Assembly: GCA_019636735.1 (NCBI GenBank)
Contig: JAHBWY010000004.1
Location: 186,001-250,000, forward strand
Direction: 5' to 3'
Length of the DNA stretch: 64,000 bases
Source of the DNA: Phycisphaeraceae bacterium
Lineage (GTDB): Bacteria > Planctomycetota > Phycisphaerae > Phycisphaerales > SM1A02
Both the position numbers and the translations under genes were made by a program. This document shows, piece by piece, positions 62,908 to 64,000 of this stretch (positions are counted from its first letter, which is position 1; the number at the start of each line of letters is the position of its first letter). The notes beneath the pieces are model-generated. The model made no database searches. It was not told the origin of the DNA and was given only the letters and a program-made list of their open reading frames with translations.

Positions 62908-63849
62908 TCAGCGGCTCGGCGTGATGGATGAGCCGTGCTCAGGCTCAGGCACGGTGCCGAGGAGATCGTCGGCGTAGTTCGTCAAAGCGCGTCGCTGCGT
63001 GATCGGCCCCTGCGCATCTCCGCGGAGGAACTGACGAATGAGCTGCTCCGACTCGCTCAGCTTCTTCGTCTCCGAATCGGAGAGGTGACGCAGTCGATCG
63101 AACTCATCGCGCGACCCGACCTTCAGCACGCGCCCCTTGTCGAGCATCGCCATGCGGTCGGCAATGGTGAAGGCGGAGTCCATTTCATGCGTGACGACGA
63201 CGCTGGTCACGCCCAGCTTGCGCGTCAGGCCCAGGATGAGCTGGTCGATCTCGGCGCTCGTGACCGGATCAAGACCTGCCGAGGGCTCGTCGTAGAAGAG
63301 GATCTTCGGGTCCATCGCGAGCGCTCGAGCGAGGCCAGCCCGCTTCTTCATGCCGCCCGAGAGCTGGGCTGGGAACTTCGTTCCGTGCTCGCGAAGGCCC
63401 ACGAGCTCCAGCTTGATCTTCGTCATGATCTCGATCGTCGTCTCGTCGAGATCGGTGTGCTCCCTGAGCGGGAGCGCCACATTGTCAAAGACGCTCATGG
63501 AGTTGAAGAGCGCCCCGGACTGGAAGAGGATGCCGAAGCGCAGGCGCAGGCGGTCGATGCCGCGCTCATCGAGATCCTCGAGCCGTTCGCCGAGCAGGGC
63601 AATGGAGCCGCTGGTCGGCTTGAGCGAGCCGATCATGTGCCGCAGGAGGGTGCTCTTGCCGCAGCCGGAGCCGCCCATGACGACCATCGTCTCCCCATGG
63701 TTGATCTGGAGGTTGATGCCATCGAGCACCACCTGTGAGCCGAAGCGGCGGACGAGATCTCGGATCTCAATCGCAGGGGCCTCTGCGGTGCCCCCGAGAT
63801 CGTCCGAAGAAGCGGCGGACGGCTTGCTTGCGTGGACGGACTCGGTCAC
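62908..63849 (-). CDS. ABC transporter ATPase, MlaF/Ttg2A-like
   Basis: A 313-residue cytoplasmic ATPase. Walker A GGSGCGKST (59-67), Q-loop FGILFQSGALFNSMSVFDNV, signature LSGGMKKRAGLARA, Walker B ILFYDEPSAGLDP and switch His in VVTHEMD. The Q-loop sequence and PLREHTDL are those of MlaF/Ttg2A, the ATPase that drives phospholipid or solvent-related lipid transport between membranes. The C-terminal extension after about residue 265 (SDSETKKLSESEQLIRQFLR) is longer than in MlaF and is typical of planctomycete and related homologues. The GTG start overlaps the stop of the preceding gene. The permease (MlaE) and MCE protein are not visible here and may lie further out. Confidence 0.9.
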   Translation of the reverse strand: MTESVHASKPSAASSDDLGGTAEAPAIEIRDLVRRFGSQVVLDGINLQINHGETMVVMGGSGCGKSTLLRHMIGSLKPTSGSIALLGERLEDLDERGIDRLRLRFGILFQSGALFNSMSVFDNVALPLREHTDLDETTIEIMTKIKLELVGLREHGTKFPAQLSGGMKKRAGLARALAMDPKILFYDEPSAGLDPVTSAEIDQLILGLTRKLGVTSVVVTHEMDSAFTIADRMAMLDKGRVLKVGSRDEFDRLRHLSDSETKKLSESEQLIRQFLRGDAQGPITQRRALTNYADDLLGTVPEPEHGSSITPSR

Positions 63850-64000
63850 GGCGTCGAGAGCGTACGGGATTGTTCAGGCACCCGAAGGTCTCCGTCCTTG
63901 GGGTCCTCGATGACGATGGCCCACAGCGCCAGCGTGGAGCGACCCGTGTGGGGATCTCGAATGGTGAACGCGGCGGTGGCAGGCACCTGGCCTCGCTCGA
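63846..64000 (-). CDS. C-terminal fragment of a gene upstream of the MlaF-like ATPase
   Basis: The minus strand is open from the right edge to a TGA at 63846-63848, giving 50 residues that include AAFTIRDPHTGRSTLALWAI and end RTLSTP. The stop overlaps the GTG start of the ABC ATPase, the usual operon style here, which supports it as a real gene. It does not look like an MlaE permease. Function cannot be told from the fragment. Confidence 0.6.
   Translation of the reverse strand, partial: ERGQVPATAAFTIRDPHTGRSTLALWAIVIEDPKDGDLRVPEQSRTLSTP

Noticed and set aside
1..64000. tRNA and rRNA genes
   Set aside because: No cloverleaf-compatible T-arm sequences or rRNA signatures were seen by eye; a tRNA search program would be needed to exclude a diverged one.

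Overview
The window reads as high-GC planctomycete DNA, probably of the Phycisphaerales type. Seven secreted proteins end in the same two-loop, dockerin-like tail (core pattern GDxNGDGxVNGADLAxxLGxWG). Two neighbouring proteins end in a PEP-CTERM-like tail (VPAPG, hydrophobic stretch, RRRR). Two pilin-like proteins carry prepilin cleavage motifs, and several genes are large exported proteins with GTG or ATG starts and clear Shine-Dalgarno sequences. The assignment rests on these family habits only; no rRNA or other marker gene is present.

Layout. 1-7.4 kb: a fragment of an unknown gene, an M60-like metallopeptidase, a small pilin-like protein, a di-haem DUF1111 protein and a VCBS/FG-GAP protein, the last two with dockerin-like tails. 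7.6-13 kb: an RND efflux adaptor and pump followed by a zinc alcohol dehydrogenase. 13-17.1 kb: an unrecognised gene pair, pilT and another dockerin-tailed protein. 17.4-22.4 kb: a polyhydroxyalkanoate (PHA) locus, with phaR divergent from a phasin gene, then phaE, phaC (class III synthase), a short-chain dehydrogenase and phaB. A perfect inverted repeat in the phaR/phasin intergenic region is a candidate PhaR operator. 23-25.5 kb: a secreted subtilase.

25.7-41.2 kb is a mobile island. A complete IS256-family element (IS256-A) lies at the left edge and a truncated copy of the same element at the right edge, and the two outer ends share the 8-bp direct repeat TCCATTGC. That is the signature of a composite transposon of about 15.5 kb. 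Inside are a giant secreted RHS/YD-repeat protein with a Cys-rich front and an alpha/beta-hydrolase-like C-terminal domain, a tightly coupled downstream gene, and a nest of insertion sequences: IS5-type inside IS3-type inside a second IS256-type element (IS256-B). Target duplications are readable for the inner two insertions.

41.3-64 kb: a secreted peptidylarginine/agmatine deiminase-like protein, a two-gene unit (beta-propeller-like protein plus cysteine-desulfurase-like enzyme), an FeS-type photolyase-related protein, a DUF4239 membrane protein, two PEP-CTERM-like proteins, a pilin-like protein/GH13 glycosidase pair, a kinase-like/deoxyribosyltransferase-like protein, a dockerin-tailed protein with six 22-residue tandem repeats, ispF, a lipoprotein next to murD, a DUF11-type lipoprotein and an MlaF-like ABC ATPase. 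Strong stem-loop terminators follow several genes.

Start codons were moved inside many open frames to positions with a Shine-Dalgarno sequence, signal peptide or operon overlap. Functions are family-level readings made by eye; no database search was run.
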